NCBI RefSeq assembly: GCF_016522075.1
Contig: NZ_JAEHFW010000003.1
Coordinates: 620,001-684,000 of the forward strand
DNA length: 64,000 bases
Direction of reading: 5' to 3'
Source of the DNA: Mucilaginibacter segetis
GTDB lineage: Bacteria; Bacteroidota; Bacteroidia; Sphingobacteriales; Sphingobacteriaceae
The notes under the pieces were generated by a model, which made no database searches, was not told where the DNA came from, and saw only the letters and a program-made list of their open reading frames with translations. A program made the translations under genes and the position numbers. Position 1 is the stretch's first letter; each line of letters starts with the position of its first letter. Of the stretch, positions 36,001 to 44,813 are shown one piece after another.

Positions 36001-37590
36001 AAGGTTGATGACTGGATCGCACGTACACGGCATTCTACACCGGGGGTGGGTTTGATATCGCCGCCGCCGCATCATGATATTTATTCTATTGAGGATCTGG
36101 CGCAACTGATATTTGATCTGAAAAATGCTAACCGTAAGGCTCGCATCAATGTTAAGCTGGTATCAAAAGCCGGCGTAGGTACTATTGCCGCGGGCGTTGC
36201 TAAAGCGCATGCAGATGTGATTTTGATTGCCGGTTATGATGGCGGTACAGGCGCTTCGCCAATTAGTTCGGTTAAACATGCGGGCTTGCCATGGGAACTT
36301 GGTTTGGCAGAAGCTCATCAAACACTTGTGCGTAATAAATTGCGCAGTCGTGTAGTATTACAAACCGACGGACAATTAAAAACCGGTCGCGACCTTGCCA
36401 TAGCTGCCCTGATGGGAGCCGAGGAGTGGGGTGTTGCTACCGCCGCGCTTGTTGCAGGTGGATGTATAATGATGCGTAAGTGCCATTTAAATACCTGCCC
36501 GGTAGGTGTAGCTACACAGGATCCTGAATTAAGGAAGTTATTTAGCGGCAAGCCCGACCATGTGGTTAATTTATTCCGCTTTATGGCCGAAGAACTGCGC
36601 GAGATAATGGCAGAGCTTGGTTTCCGCACGGTAAATGAGATGGTGGGACGCGTTCAGTTCCTTAAAGTTAAAGATGGTATCAAAAACTGGAAAGCCAAGA
36701 CTATTGATCTTTCCGGCATACTGCATCCGGTTACCAACCATAAAGGTCTTACGCTTTATAATAGCGAGCAGCAGGATCATGGTATGGACGATATACTGGA
36801 TTGGAAACTACTGGAAAATGCAAAGGCTGCACTGGAAGATAAAACCCCTGTGTTTGCAACTTATGAAGTAAAGAATGTTGACCGTACTATAGGTACATTA
36901 CTATCGAACGAAATATCTAAAATATACGGTTCGGCAGGTTTGCCGGATAATACCATCAACTACAAGTTTGTGGGATCTGCAGGGCAAAGTTTTGGTGCAT
37001 TTACCACAAAAGGGATTTCATTTGAACTGGAAGGTGAAGCAAATGACTACGTAGGTAAGGGTCTTTCTGGAGCGCAGTTAGCTATATACCCTGCGGCTAA
37101 CGCTACTTTTACGCCGGAGGATAATATTATTATCGGTAACGTGGCACTATACGGAGCTACAGCAGGAGAGTTATTTGTACGTGGTATGGCAGGCGAACGC
37201 TTTGCTGTACGTAACTCAGGTGCTACAGCGGTTGTTGAAGGTACAGGTGATCACGGTTGCGAATACATGACAGGCGGCCGTGCATTGATTTTAGGCGAAA
37301 CCGGAAGAAACTTTGCCGCAGGAATGAGCGGCGGGCTTGCATGGGTATATAATCCAAACGATACTTTCGCTAAAAATTGTAACCAGGAAATGGTAGACCT
37401 CGATCCGCTATCAGTAAAAGATGAAGAGCAGATCATTTCTTTATTGAAAAAGCACATTCATTTAACAGGAAGTAAGGTGGCCCAAACCATCTTAAAGAAC
37501 TGGAACGAGGCCTCTGGCAAGTTTGTGAAGGTTTATCCTAAAGAGTATAAAAAGGTGATCGAAAAACAGCAATATCAAACCATTAGCTAA
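33067..37590 (+). CDS. gltB: Glutamate synthase large subunit
   Basis: A 1507-residue NADPH-type GOGAT alpha subunit. A 20-residue propeptide precedes the nucleophile Cys21 (HDSCGTGF) of the class II amidotransferase domain (to about 430). The central and FMN-binding synthase domains follow, with GEGGEDEMRYDKMPNGDSMRS, KPGEGGQLPGHKV and GGTGASP segments, and the 3Fe-4S ligands in CIMMRKCHLNTCPVGVATQ (C-x5-C-x4-C). The C-terminal GXGXG beta-helix repeats are rich in Gly. It makes two glutamates from glutamine and 2-oxoglutarate and is cotranscribed with gltD five bases downstream. Confidence 0.98.
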   Translation: MDQTDGNQQGLYRSEFEHDSCGTGFITNIDGHKTYHIIDDALTMLENMEHRGACGCDPDSGDGAGILIQLPHEFLMEECSDLEISLPEPGEYGVGMMFFPKEPTLKKACRKIIIAAVDKLGLQMLGYRKLQVDSSVIGETARQAEPDCEQLFIARPHTIVSVDDFERKLYVLRRYINKTIAETIPAASEHFYFASLSCKTIIYKGQVTTYQLRKYFTDLADPRMASGFAMIHSRFSTNTFPSWKLAQPFRLIAHNGEINTLTGNLNWFYSGLRSYVSPHFTAEEMDMLLPVIDNNQSDSACLDNIIEILLHSGRSLPHVMMMLVPEAWDGNEQMDPVKKAFYEYHATLMEPWDGPAAITFTDGKLVGALLDRNGLRPLRYVITNDGRVIAASEAGTLPIDESTVIRKGRLQPGKMLLIDTEKGQIITDDDIKKQITSQQPYGRWLENYKIRLGELQEPRLAFASLSAEAVFRYQQVFGYSREDIDTIIKPMALDGKEPIGSMGTDVPLAILSDKPQHLSSYFKQFFAQVTNPPIDPIRERLVMSLSTFIGSNGNLLDEDKMHCHCVVLQHPILKNHQLEKLRSIDTGLFHAKTLQTYFIADGMPGSLEKGIARLCRYAEDAVDDGFEVLILSDRAIDSGHAPIPSLLAVSAVHHHLIKKGRRGAVGLVVEAGDVWEVHHFACLLAFGATAINPYLALSTIETLKEKGKLETTLDVKALYKNYVKSVNDGLLKIFSKMGISTLQSYHGAQVFEILGINSDVVDRYFSGAVTRIGGLGLDEIAREALCKHKIGFGAAEAESKLLPEGGIYQWKRRGEAHLFNPDTVHLLQHATRSNNYSVYKSYAAKINEQSQKHFTIRGLLDFAHHREAIGLDEVEPAENIMKRFATGAMSFGSISHEAHSTMAIAMNRIGGKSNTGEGGEDEMRYDKMPNGDSMRSAIKQVASARFGVTSNYLTNADELQIKMAQGAKPGEGGQLPGHKVDDWIARTRHSTPGVGLISPPPHHDIYSIEDLAQLIFDLKNANRKARINVKLVSKAGVGTIAAGVAKAHADVILIAGYDGGTGASPISSVKHAGLPWELGLAEAHQTLVRNKLRSRVVLQTDGQLKTGRDLAIAALMGAEEWGVATAALVAGGCIMMRKCHLNTCPVGVATQDPELRKLFSGKPDHVVNLFRFMAEELREIMAELGFRTVNEMVGRVQFLKVKDGIKNWKAKTIDLSGILHPVTNHKGLTLYNSEQQDHGMDDILDWKLLENAKAALEDKTPVFATYEVKNVDRTIGTLLSNEISKIYGSAGLPDNTINYKFVGSAGQSFGAFTTKGISFELEGEANDYVGKGLSGAQLAIYPAANATFTPEDNIIIGNVALYGATAGELFVRGMAGERFAVRNSGATAVVEGTGDHGCEYMTGGRALILGETGRNFAAGMSGGLAWVYNPNDTFAKNCNQEMVDLDPLSVKDEEQIISLLKKHIHLTGSKVAQTILKNWNEASGKFVKVYPKEYKKVIEKQQYQTIS

Positions 37591-37595
37591 TTATT

Positions 37596-39077
37596 ATGGG
37601 AAAAGTAACAGGATTTCAGGAATTTAACAGAGAGCTGCCTCAAAAAACACCTATAGCAGAACGGGTAAAAACCTATAATGAGTTTGTGGGCTTATATTCT
37701 GATGAAAAGTTAAATCAGCAATCTGCACGCTGCATGAATTGCGGGATACCATTTTGCCATTCGGGCTGCCCGCTCGGAAATGTTATTCCCGAATTTAATG
37801 ACGCCGTTTATCGCAAAAACTGGGACGAAGCTTATCAGATATTAGCATCCACTAATAATTTCCCGGAGTTTACCGGAAGGATATGCCCGGCGCCATGTGA
37901 ATCGGCGTGTGTATTAGGGATAAATAAACCAGCAGTTGCTATTGAGGAAATTGAAAAGCACATCATCGAGATAGCTTACGAGAAAAATCTGGTTAAAGCA
38001 GAGGCCCCATTTATTAAAACAGGGAAAAGTGTAGCTGTTGTAGGTTCGGGCCCTGCGGGGTTGGCAGCCGCAGCGCAGTTAAGCAAAGCCGGGCATGCTG
38101 TTACTGTTTTTGAAAGAGATGATAAACCGGGTGGTTTGTTACGCTACGGTATCCCTGATTTTAAGTTAGAAAAGTGGGTGATAGATCGCCGTATAAAAAT
38201 AATGGAAGAGGACGGGGTGGTATTTAAATGTAACACCGAAATAGGTAAAACCATAGCTGCTGAAGAGTTAGTACGTAACCATGACGCGGTAGTTTTAGCA
38301 GGAGGCTCCACCATACCACGTAATTTGCCTATACCCGGCCGTGAACTTAAGGGCATTTATTTTGCCATGGAGTTTTTAAAACAGCAAAATAAAAGAGTTA
38401 GCCATACTGCTTTTGATGCAGAAGATATATTAGCTACCGATAAGGATGTGGTAGTGATTGGTGGTGGCGATACCGGATCGGACTGTGTAGGTACATCAAA
38501 CCGGCAGGGAGCACGTTCTATAAAGCAATTTGAAGTGATGATGCAACCACCGGAACAACGTACGCCTCATATGCCTTGGCCCACGTATCCTATGGTGCTG
38601 AAAACCACCAGCTCGCATGAAGAGGGTTGTGAACGTTTCTGGGGAATTAATACTAAAGAATTTTTAGGCGACGAAAATGGCGAATTGCGCGCATTACGGG
38701 TAACAGATGTTAGCTGGGAAATTGATGTGATGGGCCGCCCCATGAAATTCACTGAAGTGGAAGGATCGGAAAGGGAAATTCCTTGCCAGCGCGTATTTTT
38801 AGCCATGGGCTTTTTACACCCGCAGTTTGAGGGCGCGTTGGAGGAACTGGGCGTTAATTTAGATGAGCGTAAAAATGCTAAAGCCAAAGAGGGTATATAC
38901 CGAACAAACGTTAGTAAGGTATTTACCGCAGGCGATATGCGCCGCGGACAATCATTAGTAGTTTGGGCTATATCAGAAGGGCGTGAAACCGCACGTAAGG
39001 TAGACGAGTTTTTAATGGGCCACTCTAATTTGGAAAGTAAGGACGCCGTAAACCAGTTTGAACAAGTATTTTACTAA
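37596..39077 (+). CDS. gltD: Glutamate synthase small subunit
   Basis: A 493-residue beta subunit passing electrons from NADPH to GltB. N-terminal Fe-S ligands are in CMNCGIPFCHSGCPLGNVIPE and CPAPCESACVLGI; the FAD site is VAVVGSGPAGLAAA (about 148) and the NADPH site VVVIGGGDTGSDCVG (about 288), with the closing FTAGDMRRGQSLVVWAISEGR. A diverged, frameshifted copy of its last 97 bases occurs at 42788-42882. A strong terminator follows its stop. Confidence 0.98.
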   Translation: MGKVTGFQEFNRELPQKTPIAERVKTYNEFVGLYSDEKLNQQSARCMNCGIPFCHSGCPLGNVIPEFNDAVYRKNWDEAYQILASTNNFPEFTGRICPAPCESACVLGINKPAVAIEEIEKHIIEIAYEKNLVKAEAPFIKTGKSVAVVGSGPAGLAAAAQLSKAGHAVTVFERDDKPGGLLRYGIPDFKLEKWVIDRRIKIMEEDGVVFKCNTEIGKTIAAEELVRNHDAVVLAGGSTIPRNLPIPGRELKGIYFAMEFLKQQNKRVSHTAFDAEDILATDKDVVVIGGGDTGSDCVGTSNRQGARSIKQFEVMMQPPEQRTPHMPWPTYPMVLKTTSSHEEGCERFWGINTKEFLGDENGELRALRVTDVSWEIDVMGRPMKFTEVEGSEREIPCQRVFLAMGFLHPQFEGALEELGVNLDERKNAKAKEGIYRTNVSKVFTAGDMRRGQSLVVWAISEGRETARKVDEFLMGHSNLESKDAVNQFEQVFY

Positions 39078-39096
39078 ACCTCGGATCAATAACATT

Positions 39097-39123
39097 AAAA
39101 AAGGAGGGCATGCCCTCCTTTTT
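39097..39123. terminator. Bidirectional terminator after gltD
   Basis: AAAAAGGAGGGCA directly abuts TGCCCTCCTTTTT, a perfect palindrome with a T tail on both strands. It can serve gltD and the convergent large TraB-type gene. Confidence 0.85.
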
Positions 39124-39130
39124 CTTGTCT

Positions 39131-42100
39131 TTATTTTTCAGCGTTTTTTAGCTCAGCAGCATTTTGTTCTTTAAGTTTGGGTATCATCTCTTTTACCTGT
39201 TTTTGCCAATCGGTTTGTAACGAATCCCAGGTAGTATATGCGTGATAGCTCTTAAAATCCAACTTGATACCAGTTTTATAAGGTCCATATACACCCAAGT
39301 ATTCTGTTTTGTCATCATCTAATTTAAACTTAAACGCATAAAATGCACCGTCCTTGTCGGGTATATTGCCTAAAAGAGTAATATCCCGTAGGCTACCGTA
39401 ATCTTCCACGTTGGTTAAATACTGGTATAAATTTAGTTTTGCAAATTCAACAGGCTGCCGGTATTTTAAAGCAACTTTGTCAAGTTTATTTTCCTGATTC
39501 AAAGTTTCCATCAGGGAATAGCGTGTATCAATACTATCAGCTAACTTATTAATTAGCTTTTGTTCTACGGGCAAATTGTTAGATATTCTGGTATTTACCG
39601 CATCAGCTAAGCGCCAGTTATCCTTTTTTATTAATTTTGCAGTAAAAGGCGCTGTTAATGGTTGCGCCTTAATTTTATTCATAATCTGCAAATAATAGTA
39701 CACAGGTAAACCCCATTCGTTTCCGGTGGTATCTGTATTGTTTAAAAATTTTTCTGCATCCTCATTGGCGGTAGCCGTTAACTGGTTAAAATACGGCGTT
39801 ACACTATTAATGTATTGGTCTTGATTAACAACAGACTGTGTAACACCCAATATACTGTTCTTGTACTCCGGATATTTAAGGAGCGGAATTATACGACTGT
39901 AATTTGTTACTACATACTTCAGCGAATCATACATAGGGCTGAATAATTGATAACTGTTTTCTGTTTTTATAACAGGTATACTCGTTATAAGATCCAGATA
40001 GGTATTATAACCGTTTTCTTTATCTACCTGTGTTATAACGTTTAAAATAGTAGCTTTAATTGCGTCGCTGGTTGCTTTGTTGGTAACTATATCCTTAAGT
40101 ATACCAGGTGTTTTATTATCACTGGTTGATTTGAACTTTTGAATTATAGTTGATCTTGTGCCATAAGCCAAGGTGTCATCAGGATAGTTTTTCTGCAAAG
40201 CCTTATACAAATATGGCAACTCGTCTTTTTCGAAGTCGTAATAGGAAAGTGCACCATATGCATATTTCTGCGTAGTGGAATCGGCTGAAGCCAGATCATT
40301 TGTTATGAGTTCCGCTTTTGAAGATGCGAGTGAAATAGGCGTGTTCGCTTGTTTTTTAACCAGTGAGTTGTAAATTTTATTAGCGGTTTCGTCGAATAAT
40401 TCTTCTTTGGATAAATGGCCTGAGAAATAGAACAGGTCGCCATTATCAATTATTAATCTTTTACGTATTTTTTCTTTTTCAGAATTTTCAACAATAAATT
40501 CTCGACCGCTGATCCCGTTCACTAATATGGTATCAACCTTAATAAGTGAGTCAGGGTAGGCGGAGAATTTTGGAATAAGGTAATTATAAACAGAATCGAT
40601 ATCCTTTGCCCGGTAATATTTGCTGAATGTGGCATGCTCAAGTTCATAAACGCTGCCTGACACAGGATTTGTAGATATGATATTTGCAGACGATTTTAAA
40701 AATGAGTTATATATTGGTCGCGAACTGGTAACCATTTTTGGGTCGCTAAACATAGTTACCTGGAATTTTCCATCATCAAAAATTGCAGGTACAAGTTCGG
40801 ATTTTAAATAAGGTAAAAATTTGAATGATTCAAAAAAATCATCTTCAACATGTTCGCTTGACCTCTCCTGGAGGTTCTGTTTAAGTAGAAGATATATCCG
40901 GTTACCTCTTACAAATAATTGTATACGGCAGTTGTATTTATCGTTGATGATAAGTGTAAATGCCCTGCCTTCATACCCATCCTTAAATATTTTTTCAGGT
41001 TCGCCTATTAATTTACCCCTTTTGCCATATTCCGTGGGTATTGATTCAAACAGTTTACCTTTATCAGCAAGATAATTGCCTTTCGGATAATCGTTGTATC
41101 TTACTATATAATTTTCCAGGTTATCTGTATCCGCGGCCATATACATGTTAATTTGGTACGGGTCGCCCAGGGAATCAATAGGATTTGGTATGGTTTGCAC
41201 CATTTTTTGAGGTGTAAAAGGCATACTGATTGAAAAAGCCGCTGTGTCATTTTTGAACGTTATCCAATTAGCCCGCGAGCTTTCCTCAACTTTGAAGCTT
41301 TTAAATGAATTAAAAAAACGATCGGCATAAGGTGTATTTATACTCTTGGGATTATTGCCGGCGTATAAACAATATAAAATATTATTGTCAATGATCAGCC
41401 TGAAACGTACCATGTCATCACCAGATTCCATGATAACGTCAGTAACCTGTTTGCCGTTAAGCAGTACCTTTTTATTACTTACGATATGGTTCTTTTTGTT
41501 TGATTTAAAGTTGTTAACCACCATGTTTATTAAACTGTCCGGGGTTACGGGTCTGGCGGTAGTTCCCTTTTTTATAGCGTATGCACCAAAATAAAGGTCA
41601 TTTGCCAGGTCGGGGTAAATAACCGTGTTCATACCATACAGAACGTTGGTTTGGATAGGAGTTGAAGGCATATCCATAGCATATCCATTCTTTTCATCAG
41701 TATATGTTTCCCATTTTATTTTGTTAAAATCGGGCTTATAGTTATCAGCTACGCCAGTAAACGTGGCTTTTACAGGTGTTAACGTATATCCCGCTTTTCT
41801 TAATAATGAAATAAGCCCTTCGTCTCCTATAAGATGTGCTACACCAACAGCACTGAATAGCGACTGTGTGGAGATAAGATTAACTATACTTTTGGCCATT
41901 AAATTATTACGACTTATAAGTACAGGGTCATTTAGCTGCGCATCGCCTAATATTTCTGATATAGTAGTTAAGTTTCCCGTCATGTAGGCTTTGGTCATCT
42001 TCTCTAAATCATCCAATGCCTCCTCATCACTTTCGCTTAGTATATCCTGCAATCGAGACTTAATTTCATCACCGGAGTTAAGTTCCTGGTAAAACGGATC

Positions 42101-42670
42101 GGTAATGTGCTCTAAACCATATATATTTTTATCCATTGTACGGGCAACACCATACAAGTATGCATCAATAAATGATTTCCTGTCATTGGGGCGTTTTTTT
42201 ACAGGCGTAATCATAGATTCTACCATAGTCGGATCAATTTCCCCCATAGGATAGCCATTTTTTTCCTCGAAACGCTTTGCCAGTTTTTCATACTCCTCTT
42301 CATTAAGCATTTTGCGGATGTTTCGCGAGGTATCATTAGCATCCATATTACTGAACATTTTTCTCAGCAGCGTATCAGGGTGTATTTCCAATGCAAAAGA
42401 CTGGCAATTTTTTATGGCCAGCATAACTGAGTCGCTAAATCCGAATACCCGGTTATCTTTAACATGCATGGTGCCGAATAAATAAGAGGGCTTGGTTAGT
42501 CCGTGTCCGCTAATGCGCCAAAGTAAATTATAATTGGCTTTTTGCTGTGCCCAACTGCATGAGAATGACAGGAGTACTAACAGAATAATTGTACAGGTTT
42601 TTTTAAAGAAATTTGTGGTAGCGATAAAATTCCTCGTTTGAGAAGTTTTTGATGAGTAAAGTTTATACAT
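39131..42670 (-). CDS. Very large exported TraB/GumN-domain protein
   Basis: An 1179-residue protein with an N-terminal hydrophobic export signal (about 26-42, CTIILLVLLSFSCSWAQ). Residues about 45-305 form a TraB/GumN (Tiki-like) domain: LTKPSYLFGTMHVKD, a FALEIHPD segment and SAVGVAHLIGDEGLISLL.KAGY. This fold includes metalloproteases and pheromone-shutdown proteins. The remaining 870 residues are unusual: several repeats of an alpha-beta unit of about 150 residues, then a helical C-terminal region. Typical TraB/GumN proteins end near 300 residues. It is flanked by gltD and a gltD remnant. Function unknown; a secreted protease or surface protein is possible. Confidence 0.7.
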   Translation of the reverse strand: MYKLYSSKTSQTRNFIATTNFFKKTCTIILLVLLSFSCSWAQQKANYNLLWRISGHGLTKPSYLFGTMHVKDNRVFGFSDSVMLAIKNCQSFALEIHPDTLLRKMFSNMDANDTSRNIRKMLNEEEYEKLAKRFEEKNGYPMGEIDPTMVESMITPVKKRPNDRKSFIDAYLYGVARTMDKNIYGLEHITDPFYQELNSGDEIKSRLQDILSESDEEALDDLEKMTKAYMTGNLTTISEILGDAQLNDPVLISRNNLMAKSIVNLISTQSLFSAVGVAHLIGDEGLISLLRKAGYTLTPVKATFTGVADNYKPDFNKIKWETYTDEKNGYAMDMPSTPIQTNVLYGMNTVIYPDLANDLYFGAYAIKKGTTARPVTPDSLINMVVNNFKSNKKNHIVSNKKVLLNGKQVTDVIMESGDDMVRFRLIIDNNILYCLYAGNNPKSINTPYADRFFNSFKSFKVEESSRANWITFKNDTAAFSISMPFTPQKMVQTIPNPIDSLGDPYQINMYMAADTDNLENYIVRYNDYPKGNYLADKGKLFESIPTEYGKRGKLIGEPEKIFKDGYEGRAFTLIINDKYNCRIQLFVRGNRIYLLLKQNLQERSSEHVEDDFFESFKFLPYLKSELVPAIFDDGKFQVTMFSDPKMVTSSRPIYNSFLKSSANIISTNPVSGSVYELEHATFSKYYRAKDIDSVYNYLIPKFSAYPDSLIKVDTILVNGISGREFIVENSEKEKIRKRLIIDNGDLFYFSGHLSKEELFDETANKIYNSLVKKQANTPISLASSKAELITNDLASADSTTQKYAYGALSYYDFEKDELPYLYKALQKNYPDDTLAYGTRSTIIQKFKSTSDNKTPGILKDIVTNKATSDAIKATILNVITQVDKENGYNTYLDLITSIPVIKTENSYQLFSPMYDSLKYVVTNYSRIIPLLKYPEYKNSILGVTQSVVNQDQYINSVTPYFNQLTATANEDAEKFLNNTDTTGNEWGLPVYYYLQIMNKIKAQPLTAPFTAKLIKKDNWRLADAVNTRISNNLPVEQKLINKLADSIDTRYSLMETLNQENKLDKVALKYRQPVEFAKLNLYQYLTNVEDYGSLRDITLLGNIPDKDGAFYAFKFKLDDDKTEYLGVYGPYKTGIKLDFKSYHAYTTWDSLQTDWQKQVKEMIPKLKEQNAAELKNAEK

Positions 42671-42787
42671 ATTATATTGTGATAGTCCCTTAGGTAAGGT
42701 TTCACTAATATAACAGTTAGTTCGGTTATAAAATAACCTGATTAACTAATTACCCGGATATTTTATTTCAGTATTTTAAAAATGGCG

Positions 42788-42882
42788 GTGAAACCGCACG
42801 TAAGGTGGACGAGTTTTTAACGGGTCATTCTAATTGGAAAGTAAGGACGCCGTAAACCAGTTTGAACAAGTATTTACTAAAC
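42788..42882 (+). pseudogene. gltD: Remnant of the gltD 3' end
   Basis: The 95 bases match the last 97 bases around the gltD end (38983-39079), with four substitutions and two single-base deletions. Three of the four substitutions would be synonymous in gltD, as expected if the copy diverged while still coding, before the deletions broke the frame. It has the same orientation as gltD, is 3.7 kb downstream, and is followed by its own hairpin. It marks an old duplication, deletion or insertion event around the large TraB-type gene. Confidence 0.9.
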
Positions 42883-42901
42883 TGAAAACGATAACCATAA
42901 A

Positions 42902-42929
42902 CTAAAGGCGCTGGTAAAAGCGCCTTTAG
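42902..42929. terminator. Terminator between gltD remnant and M56 gene
   Basis: CTAAAGGCGCT (42902-42912) pairs perfectly with AGCGCCTTTAG (42919-42929) around a six-base loop, with a T run after it on the forward strand and A-rich sequence before it. It lies eight bases beyond the M56 gene stop. Confidence 0.8.
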
Positions 42930-42936
42930 TTTTTAT

Positions 42937-44343
42937 TTAATGTTGTGCTATAGCGTAAAAGTCTGCTCTTGTTTTAGTTGCATTAGTTTTCTCTATTCTT
43001 TCTTTTTCCTTTTTGTAATATTCAGCAGTAGATAAATCTACCTGATAAGAGTATGTCCGGCCTTTTTTTGCAGCACCGTATAATTTACTGGTGTAATATA
43101 ATACAATATCTGTTGCACTGTAATTGTTCAATTCGGCATTTTTAATGTGTTTACCATCTAACCAAATACCATAAGTTGAGGCGTTTTTCCAACTATTAAA
43201 TTGATTAATTGTTGGTGTACGCTTTGGAGTTATGGAATATTTTTTTGTAAGATGCGCAAAAATTGCCCGTTGCTTAGTAGAAAGCTCACTTAGAGCTTTA
43301 ACGTATTGTGTACCATCTTTTTCCCTGAAATGTATAAAAACACTATCCGCGTCATAATGGTCTCTGTAAACCGTAACAGGAGGGTGATCTTTAGATTGTT
43401 TTATTTCAGTAGTTTTTGAACTTGCAGTTTCTTGCGGAAGAGTTTGCTGTGCCTCAGCATTCATGCATAATGCAAATACTAAAGCGAGGGTAACAGGTAC
43501 AAGGCTAATGCCTTTGATGATTGCCCGTAATTTAGAGGTGAAAGTTCCCATCATAATTAATCGTTTTTTAGTTACTGAATAATTGAAGTTGCTTGCTAAT
43601 ACGTAGTTAGATTGGAGCCCGGCTTTAGCCAGTAAAAGGTACTGGTAGCTTTTTATATCCTGTTTGGAGTTAATTACACCATCATCCGCCAAAAACTCAT
43701 GATTTAGCTGTATGGCTTTTTTATAGAAATAAAATACCGGGTTAAACCAAAATATGGTTTTAAGCAGTTCGATAAAAAGTATATCCCATGAATGTTTTTG
43801 TTGAACATGTACCGTTTCGTGAATCAGCATATCTTCCTCCATCTCCCCCGCGAGATAATTCCATTCGTTCACAAATATGTAATGTAAAAAGCTGTTAGGT
43901 ATAATATTTTCCTGAATTAAAATAAGCGTAAGGTTGCCCTGAGGTATCTTTTTATTCCTATAAGCTTTTAACAGGATCTTTGAAAGATTAATAACAAAGC
44001 GAAGGAGCAATATTAATGTGACAGCGATATAACCGACGAACAGATAATCATTTAGATTAAGCCCAGTAGGGGATGTTATGATCACTGATGATTTAGGCTG
44101 CAGGGTTATATTATCAGCTACATAAGGTAAAATGTGTACATTATCCATTTGGTGGAATACCGGTATAGACTCGTGCTTAACCGGTATATTTATCTTTAAT
44201 AATGGTAAGGTTAAACCCAACACCAAGGCTAAAAGCAGATAAAATCTTTTAAAGCGATGCATGTTTTCTTTTTCCAGAAGCAACAGATAAACCGCAAGCA
44301 GTAGTATTAAGCATATAGCAGATTTGATAAGATAGGCTGTCAT
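42937..44343 (-). CDS. M56 family (BlaR1-like) membrane metallopeptidase
   Basis: A 468-residue sensor protease. Helices near residues 3-21, 34-50, 100-120 and about 275-295 are visible, and the M56 zinc motif HETVH lies at about residue 178, followed by LNHEFLADDGVI with the third ligand. In BlaR1/MecR1 such a protease inactivates the BlaI repressor, and the blaI-like gene overlaps it by four bases upstream. The C-terminal 170 residues are not a penicillin-binding domain but an unknown region with a TYGIWLDGKHIKN segment, so the inducing signal is not beta-lactam by sequence. Confidence 0.85.
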   Translation of the reverse strand: MTAYLIKSAICLILLLAVYLLLLEKENMHRFKRFYLLLALVLGLTLPLLKINIPVKHESIPVFHQMDNVHILPYVADNITLQPKSSVIITSPTGLNLNDYLFVGYIAVTLILLLRFVINLSKILLKAYRNKKIPQGNLTLILIQENIIPNSFLHYIFVNEWNYLAGEMEEDMLIHETVHVQQKHSWDILFIELLKTIFWFNPVFYFYKKAIQLNHEFLADDGVINSKQDIKSYQYLLLAKAGLQSNYVLASNFNYSVTKKRLIMMGTFTSKLRAIIKGISLVPVTLALVFALCMNAEAQQTLPQETASSKTTEIKQSKDHPPVTVYRDHYDADSVFIHFREKDGTQYVKALSELSTKQRAIFAHLTKKYSITPKRTPTINQFNSWKNASTYGIWLDGKHIKNAELNNYSATDIVLYYTSKLYGAAKKGRTYSYQVDLSTAEYYKKEKERIEKTNATKTRADFYAIAQH

Positions 44344-44711
44344 TTTTTCTTATTTTTAATTTCCTGTTCAATTATTTTTTTTAGTTCCTCTAACTCGGTA
44401 GTTGATAAATCTGTTTCACGGGTAAAAAAGGAGGCGAATTGAGATGCAGAGTTATTAAAGAAGTTTTTTATCAATCCGTTTACATGTGCAGAGAAATAGT
44501 CGGTTTTAGCGATTAATGGATAGTATTCTCTTGAATTACCAAAGAGTTTGTATGCTACAAAACCCTTTTCAGCAAGACGTTTTAACATAGTTGCAATAGT
44601 GGTAGCAGCAGGTTTGGGATCCGGGTAGCATTCCAGTATATCTTTCATAAATCCTTTTTCCATCGACCATAAATACTCCATTAATTGTTCTTCGGCTTTA
44701 GCTAACTTCAT
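44340..44711 (-). CDS. BlaI/MecI/CopY family transcriptional repressor
   Basis: A 123-residue winged-helix repressor. The N-terminal DNA-binding half contains LAKAEEQLMEYLWS and ATTIATMLKRLAEKGFVAYKLFGNSREYYPLI; the C-terminal half is the dimerisation helix with basic end. It overlaps the M56 protease gene by four bases, the usual BlaI-BlaR1 order, and a TACA-AA-TGTA operator lies 26 bases before its start, suggesting autoregulation relieved when the protease cleaves it. Confidence 0.92.
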   Translation of the reverse strand: MKLAKAEEQLMEYLWSMEKGFMKDILECYPDPKPAATTIATMLKRLAEKGFVAYKLFGNSREYYPLIAKTDYFSAHVNGLIKNFFNNSASQFASFFTRETDLSTTELEELKKIIEQEIKNKKK

Positions 44712-44736
44712 TTTATTCTACATTTATATACTTTAC

Positions 44737-44750
44737 TCTACAAATGTAGA
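44737..44750. promoter_or_regulatory. BlaI-type operator
   Basis: TCTACAAATGTAGA is a perfect 14-base dyad containing the TACA-N2-TGTA core known for BlaI/MecI repressors. It is upstream of the blaI-like gene. A second half-site TACATTTA occurs near 44719-44726. Confidence 0.75.
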
Positions 44751-44813
44751 ATAATATTTAAATAAGTCAAATAATTTTGAAAAATTTTATTTTAGAAGGG
44801 TGGGGTAAAAATA

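Noticed and set aside
42671..42787. Search for a mobile-element end or integrase remnant beside the gltD remnant
   Set aside because: Only AT-rich non-coding DNA was seen; no terminal inverted repeats or integrase fragments could be supported.
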